A DNA stretch of 64,000 nucleotides from Crocinitomicaceae bacterium (GTDB lineage Bacteria > Bacteroidota > Bacteroidia > Flavobacteriales_D > Crocinitomicaceae). Below the pieces are notes generated by a model. The model was not told the origin of the DNA and did not search any database. It saw only the letters and a program-made list of their open reading frames with translations. The translations under genes were made by a program, and so were the position numbers. Shown in pieces: positions 8,301-17,803 of the stretch. Positions within the stretch are counted from its first letter, which is position 1, and each line of letters opens with the position of its first letter. The stretch lies in contig JAKVAQ010000001.1 in NCBI GenBank assembly GCA_022447665.1, forward strand, positions 76,830-140,829, read 5' to 3'.

Positions 8301-11300
8301 CTTCTGCTTCTCCCGGTTTTAGCTTATCTCTGAATGTTTCAAAGTTCAGGTCCAATCGCTTATTTGTATAGGGAACACTCACATATATTGACTGATTAAA
8401 ATAGTGCTTGTTCTTTATTGCTAAAATATGAATGGTAAAGCCTCCTCTATAGGCCTCAATTACATTATGCTCGAAAATGATTTGCTCATTTTTTAGATTT
8501 AAGATTTTACTATCAACGATTTCTTCTTCATGCTCTACTTCAATTTTAACATAAAGTTCCTCCTCTGCAGTTCCGAAAAGCACCTGAGCCTTTTCGCCTG
8601 GTTCACAAGAGTACTTCAATAATCTCGCCCAAAAGGTCTCATTTGTAGGTATGTTTTTCGCTTCTCTATTGTAAACAGTAAAGAACCTTTCATCTCTAAT
8701 TTCAAAGCCATTTTTATCTGTTGAAACGGCCTCGTATTTGTATACACCAGGCTCCCAATCTTTGAAGTCGTAGATGATAATAGAGTCTTCTTTCGGAGTA
8801 TCGAAATTATACTTCAACACTTTTTTACCCTTTTTCCAAGTCTGATATTTATCCTCATCTTCATACACTTCTTGTGGAAAGAGTTTCGCATATTCATCTG
8901 CTGACCAAGATTTCATATCCACTTCTTCCCATGGTCTTGAGTACAATACCTTATCTGGTTGAAGAAGTTTATGAATCGTGATATTTCCTTTTGCCGGAAC
9001 ATCTTCTCCACTCAAATTAGTCGTATATACCCTTAATTCAAATTCAGAGTTGTTTTCTATTTCACTGCTTAGGTTATTGTTTAACATTAGGCTCTGATAG
9101 CCAATGGTAATGCCTGTACTAGTGGTGTGAGTTTCTCCATTAATATCTGTGATATCGGCATAAACAGTATAAGTGAACATTGGTAAATAATTCTTATTCA
9201 ATGTTTCATCGGCAATAGCTTCAAAATCAACTGTGAATTTTCCGTTTTCATCAGTCACCGTTTCTCCACTAATAACTTCTTTCGGTTTTGTTGGCGGATA
9301 CCATCCCCACCACCATCTATTGTAATAGCTTGCGTTTCTAGTAACTCTGTATTTTACTATAGCGCCATCAATTTTATTGCCGGCATAAGCCTCCGCGAAT
9401 CCGGTTGCCGATATTTTATCACCCAACTTGAATTCCCCTTTGATTGGGTCCATTTTTCCGAAGAACTTAGGACGTTTATACTCCTCTACCCTGAAATAGG
9501 TAGTCCCATAATCAGTTTGTAGAGTCATTTGTCCAGTTAATACACCAAATGGCACCGTAAATGTTCCTTCGAACGAACCAAATTCGTTGGTCTTAAGGGT
9601 TTTCTCCTCCACTATTTGACCATTAACATCTTTGAAGTACACTTTGAACTCGCGGTCAGTTATTATATCCCGTTCCTTTCCTTTGTAATGAATCGCTATT
9701 CCCTTGAAGTAGATTGTCTGTCCAGGTCGGTAAATTTTTCTATCTGTAAAAAGATTTACTTGCTCATGATTTGGAATAGAACTCCCATAATAATAGCCGG
9801 AATTCGAATTTCGTGGTTCATAGAAATCTTTGTTTGTTTTAATCTCAGCATAGTATCCGTAGTAGTCTCCAGTATAATCGAAATTTACCATTCCATTAGC
9901 GTCAGTAATGTAAGTACCTAAAGTCTTAACATCATACACTCGAAGCTTGTAATTGTACTTTTCATAAGTAATCTTGACTTTAGCTCCTGGAACAGGTTTA
10001 CCGGTAGTTCGCGATGCAACGAATAATTCATTCGTCCCGTTTTTAGCTCTTGTTTGATACATTAAATCGGTTACCCAGAATGGAGCGTAAATAAAAGCTT
10101 CTGAACTCGTCTTATATTGAGATGAACTTGATAAAATTACGTAGTAATAACCGTTCTCTAGACCTTCAAAATCTACTTCAGTAGCATGACTTAAATAATC
10201 ACCTGGATTTGTTAATTCAAGTTCTTTTTCTTGAACTGGTTCTCTTGAAAGAATATACTTTGTTAAAGCCTCCGTTCTGAAGTTTCCTTTCCAATACTTT
10301 GAGTTTTCAACTTTAACAATTTTCATGTAGGCCTTATCTATATTCTTATAGTTAATTCTGAATTTACCCACACTATTCGGGGTTTCCACCTCCTCTAACT
10401 GCATACTTAACTCTTTGTAGCGAATTTGATCGGCTAACGCCTGACATTGTTTCGCTCCGAAAGAACCTGGATACTTTTCTATCGTGGACAGGCATATCTC
10501 GAGTGCTTTTTTCTTTTCCCATCTATGAGCTGTATCTCTTTTAAAATGATAAGTCGAAGATAGATTAGAATGATATTCAGCGATACTATACCAAACCTCA
10601 GCAACGTCGTCGTTGGTCGGGTAGTTATTGGTCATTCTTTTTAGAGCTTGGTAATAGAGCTCTTCAGCGTTTTCGACAACACTATTGTTTCGAATAAATT
10701 TTAATCTACTTAACTCAACATGTATTAAAGAGGTGATATCTTTTTCGGCCGTCCTAAATTTTGTAAGTTCTTGGATTGCCCTTAGTGCCCAAAATTTGGT
10801 GTTTAAAGAATCGACCTTATTTGGTTTTATCTTAATGAAATTGCTGTTCGCTGAAAAATACTCGGGGTGAATCAGAGAAAAAGTATTTACGTTACCACCT
10901 ACATTAAAGGAATTACCTTGAAAAAATTCGAATGCTCTAAAAGCTAAAAAATCATAAAGGGTAGGTCGTAACTCGTTCGAATAACCAGCATTGTTTAATA
11001 TCGGTTCAAAATCCTTAATAGGTTCGGATCGAGACGTTTCAGCATTAAGTAAAGATGCAGAATAATGGTGAACCACTTTTTCAGCGATTCGTTCCAAATC
11101 CCATGTGCGTATATCTTCCAGTTTAACTTCAACAACATTGGTCCTTTGGGCAAATTTCCACCTGTTGGCATTATAATACCCCCAATAAACTTCTGCCGTT
11201 AGTGAATGCAGGATCTCCTTTGAAGGTGAAGGAGCATCCTTTATCATTTCATTCAACTTATGAATTCCCAGAATATAATCGTCCTCTTCTAAATAAGTGT

Positions 11301-11553
11301 TAAACCTTAATTCATATAAAACAGCCTTGATTACTTGGTTATGCGCTTTTTCAATAGAGGCAATTTTGAAAATATTATTCACCTCTGTAAGTGCCATTCT
11401 ATAAAGGCCTTTGTTTTGAAGTGAATCAACCTTTTTCCATTGTGCTTCGTAATTCTTATTGTCAGCGGGTAAAGGATTTTTCTCAGCAGATACCAATATA
11501 AAGCCCATATAAATTAGAGCGGGTACAAATAATAAAAGAAGAAACTTTTTCAT
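5353..11553 (-). CDS. Alpha-2-macroglobulin family protein
   Basis: 2066 residues with an N-terminal export signal (1-23, LLLLFVPALIYMGFILVS). Order: an alpha-helical N-terminal part; macroglobulin beta-sandwich modules from about 400, including FTDRKIYRPGQTIYFKG typical of A2M_N; a Tyr-rich low-complexity stretch (about 1137-1195); an acidic/Ser-Asn-rich probable bait region (to about 1280); the A2M core (AFFYPQLTTDADGNVKVKFT); a thioester motif CAEQ near 1515 matching the CxEQ signature; and the helical thioester domain with GGWPWFPGM. Bacterial members trap foreign proteases in the cell envelope by a bait-and-thioester mechanism. The usual partner, penicillin-binding protein 1C, is not next to it. 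The gene is alone between repeat B5 and a divergent small gene. Confidence 0.9.
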   Translation of the reverse strand: MKKFLLLLFVPALIYMGFILVSAEKNPLPADNKNYEAQWKKVDSLQNKGLYRMALTEVNNIFKIASIEKAHNQVIKAVLYELRFNTYLEEDDYILGIHKLNEMIKDAPSPSKEILHSLTAEVYWGYYNANRWKFAQRTNVVEVKLEDIRTWDLERIAEKVVHHYSASLLNAETSRSEPIKDFEPILNNAGYSNELRPTLYDFLAFRAFEFFQGNSFNVGGNVNTFSLIHPEYFSANSNFIKIKPNKVDSLNTKFWALRAIQELTKFRTAEKDITSLIHVELSRLKFIRNNSVVENAEELYYQALKRMTNNYPTNDDVAEVWYSIAEYHSNLSSTYHFKRDTAHRWEKKKALEICLSTIEKYPGSFGAKQCQALADQIRYKELSMQLEEVETPNSVGKFRINYKNIDKAYMKIVKVENSKYWKGNFRTEALTKYILSREPVQEKELELTNPGDYLSHATEVDFEGLENGYYYVILSSSSQYKTSSEAFIYAPFWVTDLMYQTRAKNGTNELFVASRTTGKPVPGAKVKITYEKYNYKLRVYDVKTLGTYITDANGMVNFDYTGDYYGYYAEIKTNKDFYEPRNSNSGYYYGSSIPNHEQVNLFTDRKIYRPGQTIYFKGIAIHYKGKERDIITDREFKVYFKDVNGQIVEEKTLKTNEFGSFEGTFTVPFGVLTGQMTLQTDYGTTYFRVEEYKRPKFFGKMDPIKGEFKLGDKISATGFAEAYAGNKIDGAIVKYRVTRNASYYNRWWWGWYPPTKPKEVISGETVTDENGKFTVDFEAIADETLNKNYLPMFTYTVYADITDINGETHTTSTGITIGYQSLMLNNNLSSEIENNSEFELRVYTTNLSGEDVPAKGNITIHKLLQPDKVLYSRPWEEVDMKSWSADEYAKLFPQEVYEDEDKYQTWKKGKKVLKYNFDTPKEDSIIIYDFKDWEPGVYKYEAVSTDKNGFEIRDERFFTVYNREAKNIPTNETFWARLLKYSCEPGEKAQVLFGTAEEELYVKIEVEHEEEIVDSKILNLKNEQIIFEHNVIEAYRGGFTIHILAIKNKHYFNQSIYVSVPYTNKRLDLNFETFRDKLKPGEAEEWIISIRNAKDGKEQAELLATLYDQSLDALYTPNQFYMSIYASHYARRAWQYPTGLGLSYAYNNTYYWNSGASYPYRYFPTLNYHGYSTYYYGPNYWYRSYNYEYDDYGGEGDVLETVAVTGSGSKGRKNKDAAKSTNSIFGSDSSVLYDMDMEASEDAPASEIMEEQSNSRTDNTAVLGGNVSTNQQGNAVDLSNIEARTNFNETAFFYPQLTTDADGNVKVKFTIPESLTKWQFLGLAHTKDLKIGTISEQVVTQKELMVVPNVPRFFREGDKITVSTKISNISEGDLNGNAQLFLIDPFTEEPIDAKFKLKDAQKTFSAEKGKSTTVSWELDIPYMVSAVKYKIVASGGKHTDGEENVLPILSNRMLVTESLPLPIRGKESKEFTFEKLVNSGKSNTLRHHRYTLEFTSNPAWYALQAMPYMMEYPHECAEQTFTRFYSNTIAAHIMNSNPKIKKVIEDWGQNSPEAFLSNLQKNQELKAVMLEETPWVLNAKSEEQTKRNLSILLDMERMSREMDKALGKVIKAQSANGGWPWFPGMKESRYITQHIITGMGHLDHLGIKDVKEKRKIWNCVKKGVRYLDGELLSDYNWIMRYASSPEDQHIGYTQIQYLYARSYFPEIGMNKKEAEAVDYFKGQAKKYWLNFNIYAEGMIALAAHRFEMKDLATDIVKSLKDRSIHKEEFGMYWKDYYVGYYWYEAPIETQALMIEMFDEVTNDQESVEGLKIWLLKEKQTTHWKTTKQTTEAVYALLLKGTDLLASDELVQISLGGKEIKYVQEESENPYEVKSEAGTGYFKTHWEGSAVVPKMGNITVTKSNTGVAWGAAYWQYFEDLDKITFAETNLKLNKKLYLVEVTPEGEKLKPVNDNNVVHVGDKLRVRIELNTDRNLEYVHMKDMRGAGFEPTTVLSRYRYQDGLGYYQATKDAATHFFFDFVPKGVYVFEYDLRVSHVGDFSNGITTVQCMYAPEFTSHSKGIRVIVE

Positions 11554-11702
11554 AATTATGATGTTCTTTTTATGGGTACAACACTAGGCTGTAAAGGTTC
11601 ATTCTTTATTTAGAAATAACAAGTTGGTGTTGACAAAAATTAACGAATACAAGAAACCGAGCACGGTTTTTACCCGTCTTTATAGTAGTATTGCGCGCTT
11701 AA

Positions 11703-11936
11703 ATGAATCAGACTCTCGGATCAAATACCATTTTTGATACGGTCACAATTAATGACCTGAAAGACAGGCTATATGCCAATGAAACTATGGCAGAAGATGA
11801 GTTGGAAGCAATTAAAAAGTTTGATCAATACAGACTCGATCGACTGAGTAAAATAGACGATGATTCAGAATTTGAAAAAACTTATTTGCTAATTCGCGCA
11901 GAGGCAAATATGTTAGATTATCGCAGCTTTTTATAG
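11703..11936 (+). CDS. Small hypothetical protein
   Basis: 77 residues, charged and predicted mostly helical, with no signal peptide, membrane segment or motif that I recognise. It starts with ATG at 11703, about 150 bases from the divergent macroglobulin gene, and its last 6 bases overlap the end of the convergent riboflavin synthase gene. The clean frame and the absence of a competing gene support it as real. Function unknown. Confidence 0.55.
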   Translation: MNQTLGSNTIFDTVTINDLKDRLYANETMAEDELEAIKKFDQYRLDRLSKIDDDSEFEKTYLLIRAEANMLDYRSFL

Positions 11937-12518
11937 AGCTCTATCACCCATCATTTTTCTCACGTACTTCCCAACAATATCAAACTCTAAATTGACTTTA
12001 GTTCCAATTTCAAATTTTCCAAAATTGGTGTGTTCTTGTGTATATGGTATAATGTGAACTGAAAATGAATTCTCAGACGAATGAACCACCGTAAGACTGA
12101 CCCCGTTCACTGTAATTGATCCCTTTTCCACTGTGATTTCCGGATAGTCGTACTCAAAGAAATACTCTGTACTACCTTCATGATCTACTATTTTAGAACA
12201 AGTTCCAACAGTATCCACATGGCCTTGAACAATGTGTCCATCCAACCTGGATCCTACTTGAGTACAACGCTCCAAATTCACAACATCTCCTTCTTTTAAG
12301 CCTCCAATATTCGTGCGTTTTAATGTTTCGTCGATTGCGGTAACAACGTATTCATCTCCCTCTATTTCAACTACAGTTAAACAACATCCATTGTGGGCTA
12401 AACTTTGGTCTATTTTCAGTTCGTTTGTAAAAGAACTTGAAAAAGTTAAATGCGCATTTGTATCTTCTTGAACTACTTTTTTTAGCTCTCCTTTTCCTTC
12501 AATAATTCCTGTAAACAT
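11931..12518 (-). CDS. ribE: Riboflavin synthase, alpha subunit
   Basis: 195 residues. Converts two 6,7-dimethyl-8-ribityllumazine molecules into riboflavin plus a pyrimidine that is recycled. Two homologous lumazine-binding barrels are visible: the first with MFTGIIEGKG and NGCCLTVVEIEG, the second with GHIVQGHVDTVG and ITVNGVSLTVV. I start it at the ATG at 12518 because MFTGIIEG is the family N-terminus; the frame is open 7 codons further up but that would overlap the upstream gene. With this start, the gap to the preceding T9SS gene is 4 bases, so the two may be co-transcribed. No FMN riboswitch seen. Confidence 0.95.
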   Translation of the reverse strand: MFTGIIEGKGELKKVVQEDTNAHLTFSSSFTNELKIDQSLAHNGCCLTVVEIEGDEYVVTAIDETLKRTNIGGLKEGDVVNLERCTQVGSRLDGHIVQGHVDTVGTCSKIVDHEGSTEYFFEYDYPEITVEKGSITVNGVSLTVVHSSENSFSVHIIPYTQEHTNFGKFEIGTKVNLEFDIVGKYVRKMMGDRAL

Positions 12519-12522
12519 TGTA

Positions 12523-15120
12523 TTATTTTGCGTTTGCAATATGTATAATTCCGTGGAAGGATCTTGGGATATACCCTTCTAACTTAATTTCATAAACGAT
12601 TATCGTATAGGTGTACACTCCATCTGCCAAAGGTTTACCACTATCCATATCCGTTCCGTCCCAATTAATCAATGGGTCATTAGTTTTAAAGACTAAATCA
12701 CCCCATCTATTGTAAACATTGAAATCAACACTATCCACAAATTTGATGGGAAGAATTGGATGGTAGAAATCATTCACGTTGCTTCCGTCTGGTGTAAACA
12801 CATTCGGTAATTCATAAAATCCATCACAATTATCCACGCAAACTATGGTTGAAGGCTCACTTTCATTATCATATTGAATTGAGTCTAATGCCGTTACATA
12901 GTAACAACCTGCAACGCTTCCTCTTTCAGCATGCACAAATGATGTGTCTGCATCAGAATTTAAGGTTGTTAAGTACATTAAGCTATCTCCTTCAAAAGGT
13001 GCGAAGTAAATGTTATATCTGGTAACATCATCCGCACATGAATTGTTCGGATTATTCCATATCAAATAGGTCTCCTCTAACTCACAATCGACATCGACCG
13101 AAAGGGTAGGCGAACATGGTGGTGTAAAATCAAAAGGAACACCACAGGTTTCTTGCGACCAATTCTCAATAGGCCTTACAATACCATCTGCTGAATATCG
13201 ACCTATAGATTTGACCTTATAGCAGTATTGTACGCCATTTGTTAAAGTATCGTCGATATATGAATTGGTTAAGGTAAAACCAATAGAATCAAAAACACCT
13301 GAGCCTACAAAAGTTTCACGGTAAACAACAAAGGTATCGTTCGACCAAGGTGTATCATCCACCCACGTAATTTCTAACTGATTATCATTAGGAATCGTTG
13401 ACGCATAAATTGAGGTTGCTTCTATTGAACTTCCTATGAAAGTTCCATCACTATACAATTCTACTCTGTATGTATAGGCATTATCTGCAGTATTAAGTCC
13501 AGAATCATAAAAAACAGTATCTGGATTTACAATCGAAGCTTGTGGTGGTGTAGTAAGTACTAATGTTTCCATTCCTGAAGAAGCCTCCGATCGATAAAGC
13601 TGATAATGATAAGGTCCTGGAATTGCTGTTGTATTGAGCTCTTTGGGAGTTGCCCAATAAACCGAATCTTCACCGGTGCTAGCATCTGTAGTTGCGATGG
13701 AAACATGAGTCAAAATTGGTACTTCAAATTTCAAGCTTGAACATACTTGCTCAGAAATACAGCCCTCTACATTATTCCCTGATACAACGGTTATTAGGTA
13801 GCAATACTCATTCCCCACCACCAATTCTAAATTATCTACGTAATCAGATGTTGTTGAAGTGCCAATAAGCTCGTAACCCATAATTAGAGCAGCATTCGGG
13901 TCACAACATTCGAAGGTTAACGAAGAACTATCGGTAGACCTGTAAATGTTATAGGTTCCCGCACACAAGGCATCATCCCAGTCCAATTCAATAGAATTAC
14001 CAACAGGGTTCGCCGTTAAGCCAGTAACGGGAGGTATATTTACTTTAATGTTGAATGATTTGATGTCGGTCAACTGTATGTTATTGTCGTCATCTGCATG
14101 TAAAACAACACTGTAAGGTGTCTCAGAGGCATTATTACAATTTGGTGTCCAAGTAAAATTACTCGAAGTAGTTAAAAATCCTGTTGTCTCTGGAAAAGAT
14201 GCTGGATTATCAGATAAATTGAAGATAGCTCCTGTTGCAAAAAGTGTAACAAAATCCTCGCTGTCAGTAGCCGTAACTGAAATATCAATATTATCACCTA
14301 CGAATACGCATCTATCAGGAACTACAGAAATATCAGGAGGTTGATGAGAACACACAACAATATTAAATTGTAAATCTTGGATCACAGAACCCACAAATAT
14401 TCCTTCCCGCCATTCCGAAATTTTTATCGCCACATTAAAAACTCCTTGAATTAATGGTGCATCCCAGCATAATGTTCCTGTTACAGGATCAATAGAGATT
14501 ACTCCTCCTCCAACATCTGGTGGATACCTGTAAACTTCGGGAACAGCCATATCCAAGCAGTCTTCACCCTTGCAGGGAATCAAAGAATAACTCAAACTAT
14601 CGCCATCAGGGTCATACGCTGAAAGATTAAAACAAAATATTTCATTCACACATCCAAATGTGGGACAAGGGCAATCTTCAATAATTAAGGAGTTATTTGG
14701 GTCTCCTATAAATGGTGAAATAACCAGTTCTGTTTGAATACAAAATACTTTATCAACACTATTTACAATATTCACCACACCAGCATTACGATTAGGATCT
14801 TCCACACTTATTGTATAGGTTGTAGCTCCTGTAAAAGTATGAACCCCTTTGTAATAGTTCTTCTGAACTTCGTATGCAGGTAATACTTCCGTCAAAGAGG
14901 TTATTCTTTCAATAGTGTCCCTCGAACCATCTCCATAATCAATCACTAACTCTGGTCTATCAGCCTCACTTGTACTTCTTGTGCATGTAGTTACGGTAAA
15001 CTCGTAGGTAGTTCCAAATAAGTGCACGTAGGTAATAGAGCCCGCTCTATTGTGCGTAGCATTTGCGTTAGAACTTATCGCTAACAAGGCTAGGGTTAAT
15101 ATGAATAATCTTTTAATCAA
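12523..15120 (-). CDS. Secreted multidomain protein with T9SS type B (gliding-motility-associated) C-terminal domain
   Basis: About 865 residues from a TTG start at 15120, which gives a normal signal peptide (IKRLFILTLALLAISSNANA) followed by THNRAGSITY. The frame is open to 15183 but has no ATG there, and an exact promoter box lies at 15139-15146 inside that extension, so the later start is preferred. The middle consists of Ig/cadherin-like pieces (DPDGDSLSYSL) and several fibronectin-III-like modules (SIELDWDDALCAGTYNIYRS). The last ~90 residues (ELPNVFTPDGSNVNDFYHP ... YNRWGDLVFK ... DGVYTYTI) are the CHU_C/type B sorting domain, so the protein should be exported by the type IX system and attached to the surface or released. 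Probable role adhesion or structure; no catalytic motif. Confidence 0.85.
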   Translation of the reverse strand: MIKRLFILTLALLAISSNANATHNRAGSITYVHLFGTTYEFTVTTCTRSTSEADRPELVIDYGDGSRDTIERITSLTEVLPAYEVQKNYYKGVHTFTGATTYTISVEDPNRNAGVVNIVNSVDKVFCIQTELVISPFIGDPNNSLIIEDCPCPTFGCVNEIFCFNLSAYDPDGDSLSYSLIPCKGEDCLDMAVPEVYRYPPDVGGGVISIDPVTGTLCWDAPLIQGVFNVAIKISEWREGIFVGSVIQDLQFNIVVCSHQPPDISVVPDRCVFVGDNIDISVTATDSEDFVTLFATGAIFNLSDNPASFPETTGFLTTSSNFTWTPNCNNASETPYSVVLHADDDNNIQLTDIKSFNIKVNIPPVTGLTANPVGNSIELDWDDALCAGTYNIYRSTDSSSLTFECCDPNAALIMGYELIGTSTTSDYVDNLELVVGNEYCYLITVVSGNNVEGCISEQVCSSLKFEVPILTHVSIATTDASTGEDSVYWATPKELNTTAIPGPYHYQLYRSEASSGMETLVLTTPPQASIVNPDTVFYDSGLNTADNAYTYRVELYSDGTFIGSSIEATSIYASTIPNDNQLEITWVDDTPWSNDTFVVYRETFVGSGVFDSIGFTLTNSYIDDTLTNGVQYCYKVKSIGRYSADGIVRPIENWSQETCGVPFDFTPPCSPTLSVDVDCELEETYLIWNNPNNSCADDVTRYNIYFAPFEGDSLMYLTTLNSDADTSFVHAERGSVAGCYYVTALDSIQYDNESEPSTIVCVDNCDGFYELPNVFTPDGSNVNDFYHPILPIKFVDSVDFNVYNRWGDLVFKTNDPLINWDGTDMDSGKPLADGVYTYTIIVYEIKLEGYIPRSFHGIIHIANAK

Positions 15121-15138
15121 AGTATTATGATGTATCAC

Positions 15139-15146
15139 CAAAGGTA
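15139..15146 (-). promoter_or_regulatory. Promoter -7 box for the type B exoprotein gene
   Basis: TACCTTTG on the minus strand, an exact match to the Bacteroidota TAnnTTTG box. It lies 19 bases upstream of the TTG at 15120 and supports that start. Confidence 0.55.
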
Positions 15147-15271
15147 TGAATAAGGAGGTAAACGCGTAATTAAAAACGCACAAACTCTGCGTTTAGTTGA
15201 ATAATTAGTCCTAAATATTTATCCTCTAGAATTAAGAGCGATTAATAATTAACTTTACAAAAATTCCGAAA

Positions 15272-16690
15272 ATGAACATCACGTTAGAAAAAAAGGTAAA
15301 GAATTCTAGTAAGAATCATGTTTACATCGTACAAAATTTGACCGAGCTTAAAGCATTAAAACTTTCAAAAAAGAACCTTAGTTATTTCAGTGAAAAGTTA
15401 AAAGCTAAGTCCTTAGCACATATTAACGATGCTGGAACCTATACCTTCATAGTTCCATTTTCTAGTTTAAACAAGAAAAATCCAAACGGTTATCCAAATC
15501 GAGAAGGATTGAGAAAGTTAGGCAATCTAGTCTATTCAATTTTGAAAAATGAAGCTGAGTCAGTTTCGGTAGAAGGAAAATCGGCACTAGCAACAACCTT
15601 GTTTTTAGAGGGATTTACCTTAAGTGATTACACATTCGATAAGTATAAAAAGAAGAAATCTGAAACAAAACTAAAAACTGTTTTCGTCACCAATACAAAA
15701 GTGAATGCTTCGAGAATTAGTATTTCAACAGAAGCGACACATTGGGCACGCTACCTTGTTAACGAACCGGTTTCTTTTTTGACCGCAGAGGAACTTAGCA
15801 ATCAAGTTAAGTCAAAATGTAAAGGAACGGGAATAAAAGTTGAAATCTTAGAAAAGGCCAAAATTGAAGCCTTACAAATGGGAGGGCTACTTGCGGTGAA
15901 CAAAGGCTCTTTTGATCCGCCAACATTTACCATTATGGAATGGGCTCCCAAAAAAGCGAAGAATAAAAAACCAATTGTACTTGTTGGTAAAGGAGTGGTT
16001 TATGATACCGGAGGATTAAGTTTAAAACCAACAGCGAACTCAATGGATCAAATGAAATGTGATATGGGTGGAGCGGCAATGATGGCGGCAACTACTTACG
16101 CAATCGCAAAGCTTAAACTGCCTTTACACATTATCACCTTACTTCCTGCAACAGACAATAGACCTGGCAAAAATGCTTATGCTCCAGGAGATGTAGTAAC
16201 CATGTTCGATAAAACTACCGTTGAAGTGTTGAATACGGATGCTGAGGGGAGAATGATATTAGCGGATGCTTTGGCTTACTCGAACAAATTCAAACCTGAA
16301 ATAGTTATTGATGCCGCTACGTTAACAGGAGCCGCAGCAAGAGCCATTGGAACACATGCTTCCGTCTCTATGGGTAATGCTAAACAAGAAGAACTTGACT
16401 TACTTGAAAAAGCAGGACAAATCAGTCATGATCGTGTTGTGCAATTTCCATTCTGGGAAGAGTGGGGAGAAGAAATGAAATCAGATATCGCTGATTTAAA
16501 AAATCTAGGTGGAGCGAGTGCAGGAATGATTACTGCCGGAAAGTTCTTAGAACATTTCGTTAAGGCTCCTTATATTCATATAGATATTGCTGGACCTGCG
16601 TTTTTAACAGGTAGAGATAGCTATAGAGGAAAAGGTGGAACTGGAGTTGGTGTGAGATTGTTAATAGAGTACTTCACATTAAAATCATAG
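15272..16690 (+). CDS. pepA: Leucyl aminopeptidase (M17 family)
   Basis: 472 residues. Cytoplasmic two-metal aminopeptidase that removes N-terminal residues from peptides. The C-terminal catalytic half is well conserved: VGKGVVYDTGGLSLKP near 240, DMGGAAMMAA near 263 and the M17 signature NTDAEGRMILADAL near 321, giving the metal ligands and catalytic Lys. The N-terminal half is diverged, as is normal in the family. It is followed 11 bases later by pdxA in the same direction, probably one transcript. Start ATG at 15272 follows an A-rich leader with a near-consensus TAACTTTA box. Confidence 0.93.
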   Translation: MNITLEKKVKNSSKNHVYIVQNLTELKALKLSKKNLSYFSEKLKAKSLAHINDAGTYTFIVPFSSLNKKNPNGYPNREGLRKLGNLVYSILKNEAESVSVEGKSALATTLFLEGFTLSDYTFDKYKKKKSETKLKTVFVTNTKVNASRISISTEATHWARYLVNEPVSFLTAEELSNQVKSKCKGTGIKVEILEKAKIEALQMGGLLAVNKGSFDPPTFTIMEWAPKKAKNKKPIVLVGKGVVYDTGGLSLKPTANSMDQMKCDMGGAAMMAATTYAIAKLKLPLHIITLLPATDNRPGKNAYAPGDVVTMFDKTTVEVLNTDAEGRMILADALAYSNKFKPEIVIDAATLTGAAARAIGTHASVSMGNAKQEELDLLEKAGQISHDRVVQFPFWEEWGEEMKSDIADLKNLGGASAGMITAGKFLEHFVKAPYIHIDIAGPAFLTGRDSYRGKGGTGVGVRLLIEYFTLKS

Positions 16691-16701
16691 ACAAAGCTCT
16701 T

Positions 16702-17751
16702 ATGAAAGATAAAAAGTTATTAAAAGTTGGTATTTCCATGGGTGATATCAATGGTATTGGACCAGAAGTGATTATAAAAGCTCTTTCAAGCCATGAAATA
16801 TTCGCAAGTTCAATTCCAATTATTTATGGTTCTGGAAAAGTGCTAAGCTATCACAAAAAAACGCTGGATAATTCCGACTTCAATTTCCTAAGTATAAAAA
16901 GTGCAGCTGAAGCAAAACCTAAAAAAATCAACTTGGTGAGTTGTTGGAAAGAGGAAGTGAATATCGCTTTAGGAGAGAAGAACGAGAATGGAGGAAAATA
17001 CGCCCTAAAGTCACTTGAAGCGGCGACAAAAGATTTAGTAGAAGGAAAAATAGACACCCTAGTTACTGCTCCAATTAATAAAGATTGCGTTCGTGACGCT
17101 GGGTTCGAATTTCCAGGACATACAGAATATCTAGCGCATCATTCCAAAGCCGACGATGTCTTGATGTTTATGGTGTCAAACGGATTACGAATTGGAGTTG
17201 TTACAGGCCATATTCCTCTTCGAGAAGTAGCTTCAAAAATTACCCCTGAGGCCATTGAAAAGAAATTAAACCTGATGCTAACTTCATTGAAGCGTGACTT
17301 TTTAATTAAAAAACCAAGAATTGCAGTGCTTGGATTGAATCCTCACGCTGGCGACCGCGGAACATTAGGGTCAGAGGAAATTAATATCATTAATCCGGTG
17401 ATTCAAAAATACAGGGATAAGGGAGAGTTAATCTATGGATCTTATTCTTCAGATGGATTCTTCGGATCTTCCAATCTGAAGCACTTTGACGCGGTTTTAG
17501 CCATGTATCATGACCAAGGTTTGGTAGGGTTTAAATCTATTTCGTTTGATGAAGGAGTTAATTTTACGGCAGGATTGCCAATCGTTAGAACTTCTCCTGA
17601 CCATGGTACGGCCTACGATATAGCAGGCAGAAACAAGGCTTCGGAAAGATCATTTAGAAATGCCTACTTCGCAGCATGCGACATTTACAGAAATAGAAAG
17701 CAGTACGACGAAATGCATAGTAATCCGCTTGAAAAACAAAAAACTAAATAG
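16702..17751 (+). CDS. pdxA: 4-hydroxythreonine-4-phosphate dehydrogenase
   Basis: 349 residues, normal length. Oxidises 4-phosphohydroxy-L-threonine with NAD, the step before PdxJ in DXP-dependent vitamin B6 synthesis. Visible signatures: GISMGDINGIGPEVIIKAL at the N-terminus, the metal-binding histidines in FPGHTEYLAHH, GLNPHAGDRGTLGSEE and AMYHDQGLVGFK. pdxJ is encoded elsewhere in this window (43111-43866), so the pathway is complete at these two steps although not in one operon. It ends just before the yceD-rpmF transcription unit. Confidence 0.95.
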   Translation: MKDKKLLKVGISMGDINGIGPEVIIKALSSHEIFASSIPIIYGSGKVLSYHKKTLDNSDFNFLSIKSAAEAKPKKINLVSCWKEEVNIALGEKNENGGKYALKSLEAATKDLVEGKIDTLVTAPINKDCVRDAGFEFPGHTEYLAHHSKADDVLMFMVSNGLRIGVVTGHIPLREVASKITPEAIEKKLNLMLTSLKRDFLIKKPRIAVLGLNPHAGDRGTLGSEEINIINPVIQKYRDKGELIYGSYSSDGFFGSSNLKHFDAVLAMYHDQGLVGFKSISFDEGVNFTAGLPIVRTSPDHGTAYDIAGRNKASERSFRNAYFAACDIYRNRKQYDEMHSNPLEKQKTK

Positions 17752-17776
17752 TTCTAGGTTTCATTGAAATTATTTA

Positions 17777-17784
17777 TACCTTTG
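17777..17784 (+). promoter_or_regulatory. Promoter -7 box for yceD-rpmF
   Basis: TACCTTTG, exact TAnnTTTG, 20 bases before the GTG start at 17804. It gives the ribosomal-protein unit its own promoter after pdxA. Confidence 0.6.
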
Positions 17785-17803
17785 CATCCCATTTTTTGTT
17801 GAG